From Marinomonas pollencensis (lineage in GTDB: Bacteria > Pseudomonadota > Gammaproteobacteria > Pseudomonadales > Marinomonadaceae), in contig NZ_QUNG01000006.1 in assembly GCF_003387375.1 (NCBI RefSeq), forward strand, positions 85,345 through 149,344: a DNA stretch of 64,000 nucleotides, given 5' to 3'. Below, piece after piece: positions 1-8,085 of the stretch. The notes under the pieces are model-generated. The model was not told the DNA's origin and did no database searches. It worked only from the letters and a program-made list of their open reading frames with translations. The position numbers were made by a program, and so were the translations under genes. Each line of letters begins with the position of its first letter. Position 1 is the first letter of the stretch.

Positions 1-776
1 GGACTGTTGTTACTCAAAGTCCATTAGCGTCTTCCTTGCTACCTTTAACCGGTATTATGGAAACCGTGATTTTAAAAACCTTGCCAATGACCTTGGGTGT
101 CTTTGTTTTTATATGGCTTTTTGCACGGGCGATTTCACACCCATTAATGCAGCTGGCGGACAAGGCGAAAGTGCTTGATAGCCCGAATGTCAGTGAAGAA
201 ATAGAAAGTATTAATTCTTGGTATGTAGAGAGCTCAAGTCTAAAAAAAGCCATTTTAAGTGGCGTGAAATTGTTACATACACAAATTGGACAGCTTAAAT
301 TAGATGCCGACACCGACCCTTTAACTGGGGCGAAAAACCGCCGTGCTCTGCAGTACAGGTTAGAAGCATTAGTGGTACAAGGCACCAAGTTCTCTTTGCT
401 ATCCGTTGATATCGATTATTTTAAAAAGGTCAATGATACCTTCGGTCACCACGCTGGGGATGAAGTGCTTAAGCAACAAGTCGCGGTGATGAATCGCTTC
501 TCAAGAGCACAAGATATGGTGGCACGAACTGGTGGGGAAGAGTTTGTTTTACTGTTAACAGAAACGTCTCAAGATGATGCGTTTGTGGTAGCTGAACGGC
601 TACGAGAAGCGGTATCGAATGAAACATTTGAAGAAGTGGGCCATATTACTGTATCTATCGGTATAGGAGCATGGCTGAATGATGCAAAACCGCTGAAAAA
701 AGTCTTACTGTCGGTTGATGAGGCACTTTATGCTGCCAAAGCAAATGGCCGAAACTGCTGTGTGATGGGCAAATAA
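1..776 (+). CDS. Membrane diguanylate cyclase (GGDEF), 5'-truncated by window edge
   Basis: The frame is open to base 1, so the gene starts outside the window; the TTG at 36 and ATG at 57 are internal codons. The visible part begins with a short stretch that is probably periplasmic. One transmembrane helix follows (around VILKTLPMTLGVFVFIWLFA), then a linker and a C-terminal GGDEF domain with an intact active site (GGEEF). Five residues before GGEEF is RAQD, an RxxD inhibitory site, so product inhibition by c-di-GMP is expected. The protein should make c-di-GMP from two GTP at the inner membrane in response to a sensor domain that lies upstream and is not visible. A strong hairpin follows the stop codon. 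The signal that is sensed cannot be told from this fragment. Confidence 0.9.
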   Translation, partial: TVVTQSPLASSLLPLTGIMETVILKTLPMTLGVFVFIWLFARAISHPLMQLADKAKVLDSPNVSEEIESINSWYVESSSLKKAILSGVKLLHTQIGQLKLDADTDPLTGAKNRRALQYRLEALVVQGTKFSLLSVDIDYFKKVNDTFGHHAGDEVLKQQVAVMNRFSRAQDMVARTGGEEFVLLLTETSQDDAFVVAERLREAVSNETFEEVGHITVSIGIGAWLNDAKPLKKVLLSVDEALYAAKANGRNCCVMGK

Positions 777-795
777 ATAGCCTCAATGGATAGCT

Positions 796-834
796 AAAAT
801 GGCGTGATACTTTTAGTACCACGCCATTTTTTTT
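796..834. terminator. Bidirectional rho-independent terminator
   Basis: The arms AAAATGGCGTG and CACGCCATTTT flank a short loop, with a T run on the plus side and an A run before the stem. It lies between convergent genes, so it can end both the GGDEF gene and the MFS gene on the minus strand. Confidence 0.85.
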
Positions 835-844
835 ACGGGATAAA

Positions 845-2005
845 TTAGAGACTATTCATTTTAGGTTGGGCTTGTGGTTCCTTAAAAACATTAAGTACAC
901 AGATAAAATACAGCACTGAAAGTACCGCAGCAACTAGGTAGACGGAGCGTAAGTCAGCTGCAAATAGTTCCATAAATGAGGTTAAGAATTGGCCTAGGAA
1001 AACCGACATAGCCAGATAAGAAAGGTTTTTACCACGTTCTCTTGGGTCACTTTTTTCTATCGTAATATGATTAAACAAAGGGATTGAAAGCCCAAAGCCG
1101 ATGCCAGCAAAGACGCCCCCTAGCAATAACATAGGCAAAGCTTCACCAAAGTAGAATGCAATATGCGACAGGGCATAAAAGGCAAATGCGAAGCCCAAGG
1201 TCCCTTTATCTTTCCAGCGTAAATTTATTTTAGGTAAAAAATGCGCTGTGACCACAGCAACCAATGAGATAAAGGCTAAAAACATACCTACTTGATCTGC
1301 ACTGTAACCGCTCCCTTCCATGCTTAGTGGCAAAACGATAATAGAGGTAAAAAACAGCACCATAGCAACGCAAGCGGAAATGTAGACCCAACGTAATGGC
1401 TCAGAGGTGCTTTTAGTAGTAGGTGTTGGCGCTGATTCTGGCTCGTTGTGAAGAGGCTTGTTATTGGGTACAAGTGTTATCAACATAGCGAGGAATACCC
1501 ATGCCATTAAGTATAACAGGAAGGGTAAGTTCCATCCTACTGTTGCTAAAAAGCCACCAACAAACAAGAAGATAACGCCGCCAAGCTCAATTGCCATGCC
1601 TTGTTTCGCTATCATGGTAAGGCGCGCATGACCCGAATAAAATTGAGAGATAAGCGTGGTGCCTCCGGCCATAATGACAGCCACTGTAGCGCCAAGAATA
1701 ATACGATTGGCAAATACAGCGGTGGGCCCCGAAAGCCATTGTCCAGAGAGCCCCAAGGCTCCGTATAAAAAGAGGGCAATGAGGGTGCAGTAATAGGCAC
1801 CGAAACGGTCAATCAGGCGACCTGAAATAGGGGCAAATAAAACCACACCTAATGCCGGTATGGTGACTAACAAACTTGCATTATCGGCGACCCCTAATGC
1901 TTGAGAAATATCTGATAAGCCAGGGGCGACAACGGCCCCGACCATAATGGTTAAACAAGAAATACACAGTAGGGTAAAACTACCCAAAGATGAGAGAGGT
2001 TTCAT
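845..2005 (-). CDS. MFS transporter, substrate unknown
   Basis: This is a 386-residue major facilitator protein of the usual length with about 12 hydrophobic segments. The loop between helices 2 and 3 carries the MFS signature in the form GRLIDRFGAYYCT. The start ATG has a GGAG site six bases upstream. It lies 43 bp downstream of a second MFS gene on the same strand, so the two may be co-transcribed. The intergenic gap holds the inverted arms ATGAAA and TTTCAT (2022-2043), which could be an operator for this gene alone. The family includes drug and metabolite exporters. Nothing in the sequence identifies the substrate. Confidence 0.85.
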   Translation of the reverse strand: MKPLSSLGSFTLLCISCLTIMVGAVVAPGLSDISQALGVADNASLLVTIPALGVVLFAPISGRLIDRFGAYYCTLIALFLYGALGLSGQWLSGPTAVFANRIILGATVAVIMAGGTTLISQFYSGHARLTMIAKQGMAIELGGVIFLFVGGFLATVGWNLPFLLYLMAWVFLAMLITLVPNNKPLHNEPESAPTPTTKSTSEPLRWVYISACVAMVLFFTSIIVLPLSMEGSGYSADQVGMFLAFISLVAVVTAHFLPKINLRWKDKGTLGFAFAFYALSHIAFYFGEALPMLLLGGVFAGIGFGLSIPLFNHITIEKSDPRERGKNLSYLAMSVFLGQFLTSFMELFAADLRSVYLVAAVLSVLYFICVLNVFKEPQAQPKMNSL

Positions 2006-2048
2006 TGAGAACTCCAGGTTGATGAAATAGTATACAGTTTCATAGTGA

Positions 2049-3227
2049 TTATGAGCGTTTCATACAGTGGTACAGCAGGCCAATGCCAGTGATGACAGCG
2101 CAAAATAGACACACAGAGAACCAGTTAAAGTGGCTGATGATCTTGACGCCAAGGGCAGATCCAATGGTGGCGCCAGAATAATAAAACAGCATATACACAG
2201 CGTTGATCCGGCTTTGAGCAGCGGGGTCGATAGAGAAAATACGCACTTGGTTCGCGACCTGCCCACTGAAGACACCCAGATCTATAAGAATGATGCCCAG
2301 CGTGAGTCCCCATAAGCGATTGGCAAACAGAGCTGCGACGATAAAACCTAGGATGATGAGTAGCATGGACACGATTAAGATGCGATTGCTGCCAAATTTA
2401 GGGACCCATTTTCCGGATACTTTTGCCCCAATGATGCCGGACATAGCAATGATGCCAAATAAGCCGATTTGCTGAGCATCGTAATTAAAGGGAGGCTGGC
2501 TAACGTGTAACGCTAACGTTGCCCACATGGCATTAAAGGCGGCAAACCACAAGGCGCCAATTAAAGCGCTTTGGCGCAACACTTTATGTTGTTTAATCAA
2601 ACCACCCATGCTGGCAATAAGCTTTAAATAGGGAAGTGAATTGGCAGGTTTGTTATTTGGTAAATAGCGGTACAACAGCACGCCAAAGAGGATAGCGATG
2701 ACCCCTGACATAATGAACACAGCACGCCAGCCAAAATGTTCTCCGATGCTTCCGCTTATGGTTCTTGAAATCAAAATTCCCATGGTGAGTCCTGTCATCA
2801 CGGTGCCCATGACCTGAGCTTTGTGCTTGGCAGAGCTTAATGACGCGGCAAAAGGGATGAGTTGCTGAGTAATATTGGCGCTGAGACCCATAACAAAGCA
2901 GGCAATAATCAGCACATAGGCTGTTTGTGAAAGGGCTGCTGTGAAGGTGGTGATGCTTAATATCACGGATAAAACGGCAATCACATTGCGTCTTGGAAAA
3001 CGATCGCCAAGAGGGGAGATGAGCAATAGGGCAACAGCGTAGCCAAGCTGTGTTGCAGCAGGAATGGCACCGAGCAAGAGATCGCTTAACGCCAAATCTT
3101 GGCCAATAAGCGGTAACACTGGTTGATTATAGTAAAGATTGGCTGCCGTAGCGGCGACAGCCGTGGCAATCAATAAGATCAGTTTTTTACTGATGCCCAT
3201 TGGCTCGTTGTTAGTATTGGCTTGCAT
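2049..3227 (-). CDS. MFS transporter (YgaY-like, probable exporter)
   Basis: This 392-residue, 12-helix MFS protein has the N-terminal motif NLYYNQPVLPLI, typical of a DHA1-like group of predicted exporters that are often controlled by an adjacent regulator. The helix 2-3 loop reads GDRFPRRN, the expected signature. It is divergent from the LysR gene at 3338, the usual layout for a LysR target, so that regulator probably controls it. The start has only a weak Shine-Dalgarno site. Substrate is unknown; export of a small toxic or aromatic compound is a guess from the family only. Confidence 0.85.
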   Translation of the reverse strand: MQANTNNEPMGISKKLILLIATAVAATAANLYYNQPVLPLIGQDLALSDLLLGAIPAATQLGYAVALLLISPLGDRFPRRNVIAVLSVILSITTFTAALSQTAYVLIIACFVMGLSANITQQLIPFAASLSSAKHKAQVMGTVMTGLTMGILISRTISGSIGEHFGWRAVFIMSGVIAILFGVLLYRYLPNNKPANSLPYLKLIASMGGLIKQHKVLRQSALIGALWFAAFNAMWATLALHVSQPPFNYDAQQIGLFGIIAMSGIIGAKVSGKWVPKFGSNRILIVSMLLIILGFIVAALFANRLWGLTLGIILIDLGVFSGQVANQVRIFSIDPAAQSRINAVYMLFYYSGATIGSALGVKIISHFNWFSVCLFCAVITGIGLLYHCMKRS

Positions 3228-3275
3228 GAGTCACTCAATTGAATATGGGTTGGCGATAGGGGGGATCTTAAGGGG

Positions 3276-3295
3276 ATTTCATATATAATAGAAAT
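3276..3295. promoter_or_regulatory. Candidate LysR operator
   Basis: The arms ATTTC and GAAAT flank a 10-bp A+T-rich centre between the divergent MFS and LysR starts. T3278 and A3290 fit the T-N11-A pattern of LysR boxes. The position suits control of both genes; the arms are short, so confidence is limited. Confidence 0.4.
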
Positions 3296-3337
3296 GATAT
3301 GTTATGATAAGACTTATACAGATTTGGTATTAATAAT

Positions 3338-4255
3338 ATGGATCTCAAGCCTTTAAAAAGTTTTGTTACTGTGGCGACGTTAAAGAGTTTTTCCGCCGCT
3401 GCCCGTGAGCTGAATACGGTGCAGCCCGCGATCAGTCGACATATAGCGGCGTTAGAAGAAGAGCTAGGAATAAGTTTATTTATTCGTAATACACGTGATG
3501 TGAGCATCACCGCAGCGGGTTTGCAGTTGTTGCAAGATGCGAATACGCTGTTAAAGCAAGTGGAGCTGAGTAAGCGGCGAGCTCAAAAAGCAGCGCAAGG
3601 GGAGTTGGGTGTATTAAGGGTGGGTTATCTTCCTTCCGCCTGTTTGACTTTTATTCCTGATCTGGTGCAAAGGTTTCGCAGCCAATACCCTGAAGTGGAT
3701 ATCAGTTTGTATGAGATGACGGCGTCAGCACAAATTATTGCGTTTTTGCGTGATGAGATAGATGTGGGGATTTCAAGGCCGCTACCGATAGAGAGGCAAG
3801 CGCAGTTTAGTAGTCAGTGTTTGTATCGAGATTACCTATCGGTTGTGGTACCAGAGGGGCATCCATTGGCTGAGAGAGAAAGGGTGAAGCTTGATGAGAT
3901 AACGCAAGAGAGCATTATCCTCTTTCAGCGTGAAGAAGCGGTGGGCTTGTTTGATGGCATTATTAAGCTCTGTCGGCAAAACCAATTTTCGCCACAAATA
4001 TCGGCTCAACCGAAACATATGCAAACCATGTTAACCATGGTGGCTGCGGGTTTAGGTGTAGCAATTGCCCCCACATGCATTGCTAAACTTTATACCCAAG
4101 GGTGCCGCTTTGTTCGTATTGATAATGATGACACTGAGGTGTTAACGCAAATTCATTATGATGCTGCTAAGCACACGCCCACAGCATTAGCCTTTACTGA
4201 AATAGCCATGGCAGCCGCGGAGCAGATCCAACAAGGTATGGCCGATATAGGTTGA
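3338..4255 (+). CDS. LysR-family transcriptional regulator
   Basis: A 305-residue LysR protein. The N-terminal winged helix-turn-helix is clear (about residues 1-60, with SFSAAARELNTVQPAISRHI as the recognition helix region). It is followed by the linker helix and a periplasmic-binding-protein-like effector domain. It is transcribed away from the MFS gene at 2049-3227 and likely regulates it and itself. The effector is unknown. A hairpin terminator follows the stop codon. Confidence 0.9.
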   Translation: MDLKPLKSFVTVATLKSFSAAARELNTVQPAISRHIAALEEELGISLFIRNTRDVSITAAGLQLLQDANTLLKQVELSKRRAQKAAQGELGVLRVGYLPSACLTFIPDLVQRFRSQYPEVDISLYEMTASAQIIAFLRDEIDVGISRPLPIERQAQFSSQCLYRDYLSVVVPEGHPLAERERVKLDEITQESIILFQREEAVGLFDGIIKLCRQNQFSPQISAQPKHMQTMLTMVAAGLGVAIAPTCIAKLYTQGCRFVRIDNDDTEVLTQIHYDAAKHTPTALAFTEIAMAAAEQIQQGMADIG

Positions 4256-4285
4256 GGTGCAAAATAGAAGACTATAATTGATAAA

Positions 4286-4336
4286 AAAGCGCCTCTTTCA
4301 ACAGCCTGTTACGACCAGACTGGAAAGGGGCGCTTT
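4286..4336. terminator. Bidirectional terminator between lysR and vdh
   Basis: The arms AAAGCGCCTCTTTC and GAAAGGGGCGCTTT pair with one G-T, with an A run before the first arm and a loop of about 20 bases. It lies between convergent genes. The minus-strand read ends in a T run, so it should stop the lig-vdh transcript. Confidence 0.7.
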
Positions 4337-4363
4337 ACTTGCTAAAGAGCGCGAACGGCCTTT

Positions 4364-5809
4364 TTACAGTGGGTAATGCTGTTCAGGATTCTCAATGGTG
4401 ATCCAGCGAACATCGGTAAATTCCGCAATGCCTGCTTGGCCACCAAAGCGTCCGTAACCAGAGTCACCGACTCCGCCAAATGGAATTTGTGGTTCATCAG
4501 AGACAGTCGCGCCATTAATATGGCAAATACCGCTTTCGATGGCGTTAGCACAAGCTAAAGCACGGTTTATATCTTGGGAAAAGACTGCCGCTGATAAGCC
4601 ATATTCGGTGTCATTTGCAATGCGAATAGCCTCTTCGTCGCCGTTGACACGTATAATGGATTTTACTGGGCCAAAGCTTTCTTCATTAAAAATACGCATC
4701 GTCTCATTCACGCCATCGAGCAGTGTAGGAGAGAACAATGCACCATCGCTTTCTCCACCGCAGACCAGAGTGGCCCCTTTCGCTACGGCGTCGTTAATTA
4801 AGGTATGCATTTTTTCGCCAGATTCTGGGTTGACGAGCGCACCCAAGGCAACCTTGTCTCTTGGGTTACCCCAAGTGAGTTGTGCTGCGCGTTTGACTAG
4901 TTTTTCAATGAATTCATCGGCAATTTTTTCGTCTACAATCAAGCGCTCAGTAGACATACATATTTGCCCTTGATTCATGAATGAGCCAAAAATAGCGGCG
5001 TTTACTGCACCCTCAATGTTGGCGTCAGAAAGAACAACAAGGGGTGCTTTTCCACCTAGTTCAAGTAAGGCGGGTTTTAAATTAGCGCCTGCTAAGCCGC
5101 CAATAATGCGGCCAACAGGACTTGAGCCAGTGAAGTTCACATGGCGAACCTCAGGGGCTTCTATGAGAGCTTTAACAACATCTGCAGCGTCTTTAGGGTC
5201 ATTCGATAAAACATTAATAACCCCTTTTGGAAAACCTGCTTCAAGAAAACAATCAATGATGAGGCGCTGAGTTTGTGGACAAAGCTCAGCACTTTTTAAG
5301 ATCACTGTGTTGCCACAAGCGATTGGCATAGCGATAGCTCGAGTGCCTAATATAATAGGAGCATTCCATGGTGCTATCGCTAAGCAAACGCCTTTGGCTT
5401 TACGCACAGATAAAGACAATATGCCTGGTTTATTAGAGGGGATGACTTCTCCGCCGATCTGCGTGGTTAAGGAGGCAGATTCGCGCAAAACATCAAGCGC
5501 TAACTTCACATTAAACCCAGCCCAAACTTCTGTAGCACCGGTTTCTTTCATCATGGCATCAACAAATAAACTGAGTTTAGATTCCATAATGTCCGCGGCT
5601 TTATTTAATAAACTTCGGCGCACAGCAGGGCTGCTGACCGACCATTCATTAAACGCTTTGTGTGCTGCTTGAACCGCAAGATTAACATCTTCCTCGGTGG
5701 CGGCAGCAGAAACGGATGCTACATCACCAGTGACTGGGTCAAAGCGTGTGTATAGTTTGTTGTTCTGTGCAGGGCAGTCTTGTCCGCCGATACTTAATAA
5801 AACAGTCAT
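4364..5809 (-). CDS. vdh: Vanillin dehydrogenase-like aldehyde dehydrogenase
   Basis: A 481-residue NAD(P)-dependent ALDH that by eye closely resembles Pseudomonas vanillin dehydrogenase along its whole length, including the HYP-hydrophobic C-terminus. The catalytic cysteine is in NQGQICMSTER and the general base glutamate in LELGGKAP; the cofactor loop is FTGSSPVGR. The reading frame extends to a GTG at 5827, but AAGGA lies seven bases before the ATG at 5809, and that start gives the family length. It is the last gene of ligA-ligB-SDR-vdh. Expected role: oxidation of vanillin, 4-hydroxybenzaldehyde or protocatechualdehyde to the acid that feeds the ring-cleavage enzyme. Other aromatic aldehydes, or a ring-cleavage semialdehyde, cannot be excluded. 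Confidence 0.85.
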   Translation of the reverse strand: MTVLLSIGGQDCPAQNNKLYTRFDPVTGDVASVSAAATEEDVNLAVQAAHKAFNEWSVSSPAVRRSLLNKAADIMESKLSLFVDAMMKETGATEVWAGFNVKLALDVLRESASLTTQIGGEVIPSNKPGILSLSVRKAKGVCLAIAPWNAPIILGTRAIAMPIACGNTVILKSAELCPQTQRLIIDCFLEAGFPKGVINVLSNDPKDAADVVKALIEAPEVRHVNFTGSSPVGRIIGGLAGANLKPALLELGGKAPLVVLSDANIEGAVNAAIFGSFMNQGQICMSTERLIVDEKIADEFIEKLVKRAAQLTWGNPRDKVALGALVNPESGEKMHTLINDAVAKGATLVCGGESDGALFSPTLLDGVNETMRIFNEESFGPVKSIIRVNGDEEAIRIANDTEYGLSAAVFSQDINRALACANAIESGICHINGATVSDEPQIPFGGVGDSGYGRFGGQAGIAEFTDVRWITIENPEQHYPL

Positions 5810-5857
5810 ATTATTGTCCTTATTCACTGATTGTTTTGCTGTTATTTTTGCTTTTAC

Positions 5858-6643
5858 TTATAGGTGTAATTTCTCAACCGTTGTTGCTGCTTCTAAACCG
5901 CCATCTGTTGAGATGTTGTTACCATTGACCCATTTTGCTGCATCTGAACAAAGGAACATAATAACTGGCGCAATATCTTCTGGTGTACCAGCACGGCCCA
6001 CTTTATTGATATCGGAGCTGGCTTTCTCTTCGCCTAGTACTTGGCGGAATTGAGCCAAGATTGGTGTTTCTACCGGTCCAGGAGAAACGGCATTGATACG
6101 AATGCCCTTGTCTTTAAATTGTTTCTGTTGAGAGGCTACTTTGTTCCAGACAAGCAGAACTTCTTTAGAGATAGGGTAGCCAAGCTCTTCTGGGATGCTG
6201 AACTCTTTGATGACAGTGTCGATATCAGGGAAGCCTGCAATGTTGGCGATGCCGGAAGCTCTTTCTGTGTTTTCTCTCCAGCCGTATCCAGCCATGGAAG
6301 CAACGTTAACAATACTACCACCCGCATTCATTTTTAGGGCAACACCTTCAGATAATTCTTTAAGGCCAAAGAAGTTAATCGCTAAGGTGATGTTTGCACC
6401 AGCTGTACCAGAAACCCCTGCAACGTTACATAATGCATCGATGTTATTTGGTAGCGCTTCAAGAATGCTAGAAACACCAGCTTGGCTAGATAGATCGCCC
6501 TGGATGAAAGTACCGATCGTAGTTTCAGGTTTTACAACGTCAATACCGAAGACTTTGGCGCCCATTTCAGATGCGATTTGTGCGCAACGTTGACCGATTC
6601 CACTAGCAACACCAGTAATGACGATTGTTTTTTCTGCTAACAT
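5858..6643 (-). CDS. SDR oxidoreductase, coniferyl-alcohol dehydrogenase-like
   Basis: A 261-residue short-chain dehydrogenase. The Rossmann motif TGVASGIG is near the N-terminus, followed by NVAGVSG and the catalytic YPISK (YxxxK), with ISTDGG near the end. The overall pattern, especially the long insert before YxxxK and the EVLLVWNKVASQQ helix, resembles CalA, the coniferyl-alcohol dehydrogenase of Pseudomonas. An AAGG site lies before the ATG. It sits between ligB and vdh in one operon, so it acts on a compound of the same pathway. Coniferyl or benzyl-type alcohol oxidation is the family-based guess. Because ligC is absent here, oxidation of the ring-cleavage hemiacetal is a second possibility. 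Confidence 0.8.
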   Translation of the reverse strand: MLAEKTIVITGVASGIGQRCAQIASEMGAKVFGIDVVKPETTIGTFIQGDLSSQAGVSSILEALPNNIDALCNVAGVSGTAGANITLAINFFGLKELSEGVALKMNAGGSIVNVASMAGYGWRENTERASGIANIAGFPDIDTVIKEFSIPEELGYPISKEVLLVWNKVASQQKQFKDKGIRINAVSPGPVETPILAQFRQVLGEEKASSDINKVGRAGTPEDIAPVIMFLCSDAAKWVNGNNISTDGGLEAATTVEKLHL

Positions 6644-6672
6644 AATTTTCTACCTTAAATGTTTGTAAAGGT

Positions 6673-7518
6673 TTACTCGTCTTGGTTTTCGAGTACGAGT
6701 AGACCGTAATGTGTGTTGGATACTGGGCAATGTGTGAAGCGATAGACCTGTTTGACATCCTCGTCTAGTGCCCCTCGCATAATGAGCCACATAATGGCTT
6801 CGATTCCTTCCGATCCAGTTTCACGCAAATATTCAGTGTGACTGGTGTGTTTGATTTTCTCTGGTGCTGCCACTAAATCATCTAGCCATTGCTCGTCGTA
6901 TTCGGCATTAATCAGTCCCGCTCTTTCACCTTGTAGCTGGTGAGAAAGTCCACCTGTACCGAAGATCGCGACCTTAGTGTCTTTTGGGTAAGACTCTACC
7001 GCTTTGCGGATGGCCTTGCCCAAATTGAAGCAGCGATTGCCGGTTGGTTGAGGGTATTGAATAACATTGACGCACAGTGGGATAACTTCGCAAGGCCACT
7101 CTTCAGGCTGTCCATACATAATGGAAAGTGGCACAGTCAGACCATGATCAACTGGCATTTCATTAACAATGGTCATGTCGAATTCGTCCATGATTAATGA
7201 TTCAGTAATGTGCCATGCCAGTTCAGGGCTACCTTTTACTACGGGGACTTTACGTGGCCCATAGCCTTCGTCTGCTGGTTGAAACTCGGGTGCCACACCA
7301 ATGGCAAAAGTAGAGGTCGCTTCTAATGAAAAGGCCGAAGCATGATCATTAAACACCACGATGCAAACATCGGGTTTTGTTTCCTCTATCCATTTTTTGG
7401 CCGGCTCCATGCCTTCAAAAACAGGCTTCCAATACGCTTCTTGCGTTTTGTTATGATCAACGGCTGCACCAATCGCAGGAATATGAGAGGTGCCAACACC
7501 AGCAATTACTTTTGCCAT
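6673..7518 (-). CDS. ligB: Protocatechuate 4,5-dioxygenase beta subunit
   Basis: A 281-residue class III extradiol dioxygenase subunit. The iron ligands are visible: His12 in GTSHIPAIG, His59 in FNDHASAF and Glu240 in GSEGIEA. The catalytic His193 lies in GGLSHQL. Together with LigA it opens protocatechuate between C4 and C5, giving 4-carboxy-2-hydroxymuconate-6-semialdehyde. The start overlaps the ligA stop (TAATG) and has AAGGAG upstream, consistent with translational coupling and a 1:1 complex. It is not fused to the alpha subunit, unlike gallate dioxygenases. The aromatic neighbours (pobA, galD) agree with this function. Confidence 0.93.
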   Translation of the reverse strand: MAKVIAGVGTSHIPAIGAAVDHNKTQEAYWKPVFEGMEPAKKWIEETKPDVCIVVFNDHASAFSLEATSTFAIGVAPEFQPADEGYGPRKVPVVKGSPELAWHITESLIMDEFDMTIVNEMPVDHGLTVPLSIMYGQPEEWPCEVIPLCVNVIQYPQPTGNRCFNLGKAIRKAVESYPKDTKVAIFGTGGLSHQLQGERAGLINAEYDEQWLDDLVAAPEKIKHTSHTEYLRETGSEGIEAIMWLIMRGALDEDVKQVYRFTHCPVSNTHYGLLVLENQDE

Positions 7519-7916
7519 TATTTTGTCTCCTTTTTACTGCGATTGCCGTCAATAGAGCGACCGCCACTGATCATCATTTGTTTGAAGTCTTCTTCTGTCA
7601 TATCGGTGTTAGACATAGCAGCGCCAGCAGCTTGCATTGTCATTCCATCAAAAATAGCAAGCTTGAAGGTATAGTAAATATTTCCACCAAGACGCAGCAT
7701 TTCTAGCCAATTGCGTTCCAATATGGCTTTTCGTTGCTCATCTGTTAATGGATATTGCGCCAAATAAGCCTCTTCATCATGACGAAATTTGTCACGATTC
7801 TCTTGCTTATTTAATGACATGCAAAACATATTTAAGTGATAACCCTTACGGAAATGAGAGCCATCAAACACATAGGTTCCTGGAATATCGTGATAGTCTT
7901 TTTCTTGGTGTGTCAT
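7518..7916 (-). CDS. ligA: Protocatechuate 4,5-dioxygenase alpha subunit
   Basis: A 132-residue small subunit of the LigAB type, with the family segments PGTYVFDG, the helical AYLAQYPLTDEQRKAIL and GGNIYYTFKLAIFDG. It forms the lid over the LigB active site. The frame allows GTG at 7919 or ATG at 7916; GAGG is seven bases before the ATG, which is preferred. It is the first gene of the minus-strand operon ligA-ligB-SDR-vdh. It diverges from a LysR gene, with a clear dyad between them that is likely the induction site. Confidence 0.93.
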   Translation of the reverse strand: MTHQEKDYHDIPGTYVFDGSHFRKGYHLNMFCMSLNKQENRDKFRHDEEAYLAQYPLTDEQRKAILERNWLEMLRLGGNIYYTFKLAIFDGMTMQAAGAAMSNTDMTEEDFKQMMISGGRSIDGNRSKKETK

Positions 7917-8041
7917 CACTTTGCCTCAGTTTAACGTTATGTTTTTTTATTCTTTCCAGTCATGCTGAGTTTTGAGTAACAGAGCGGCTGGGGTGGCGCT
8001 AGTATAGGAGCTTGCAGAGTGGGGAACAATCCGGCTAAATA

Positions 8042-8066
8042 GAACAAAGCGTTCCATTTTTGGAAC
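8042..8066. promoter_or_regulatory. Candidate LysR operator for the lig operon
   Basis: GTTCCATTTTTGGAAC (8051-8066) is a perfect dyad with 6-bp arms that also satisfies T-N11-A. A further half site, GAAC at 8042-8045, pairs with the GTTC at 8051. It is between divergent ligA and the LysR gene, just ahead of the LysR ribosome binding site, so autoregulation is likely too. Confidence 0.6.
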
Positions 8067-8085
8067 AGTCAAGGAGGGTTGACTC

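Noticed and set aside
4539..6593. Long plus-strand frames opposite vdh and the SDR gene
   Set aside because: They mirror the codon pattern of the real minus-strand genes, have low-complexity serine/threonine-rich products and no ribosome sites.
6673..7916. LigAB as a gallate or 3-O-methylgallate dioxygenase
   Set aside because: Those enzymes are single fused chains or lack a separate alpha subunit. Here the subunits are separate and pobA, which makes protocatechuate, is adjacent.
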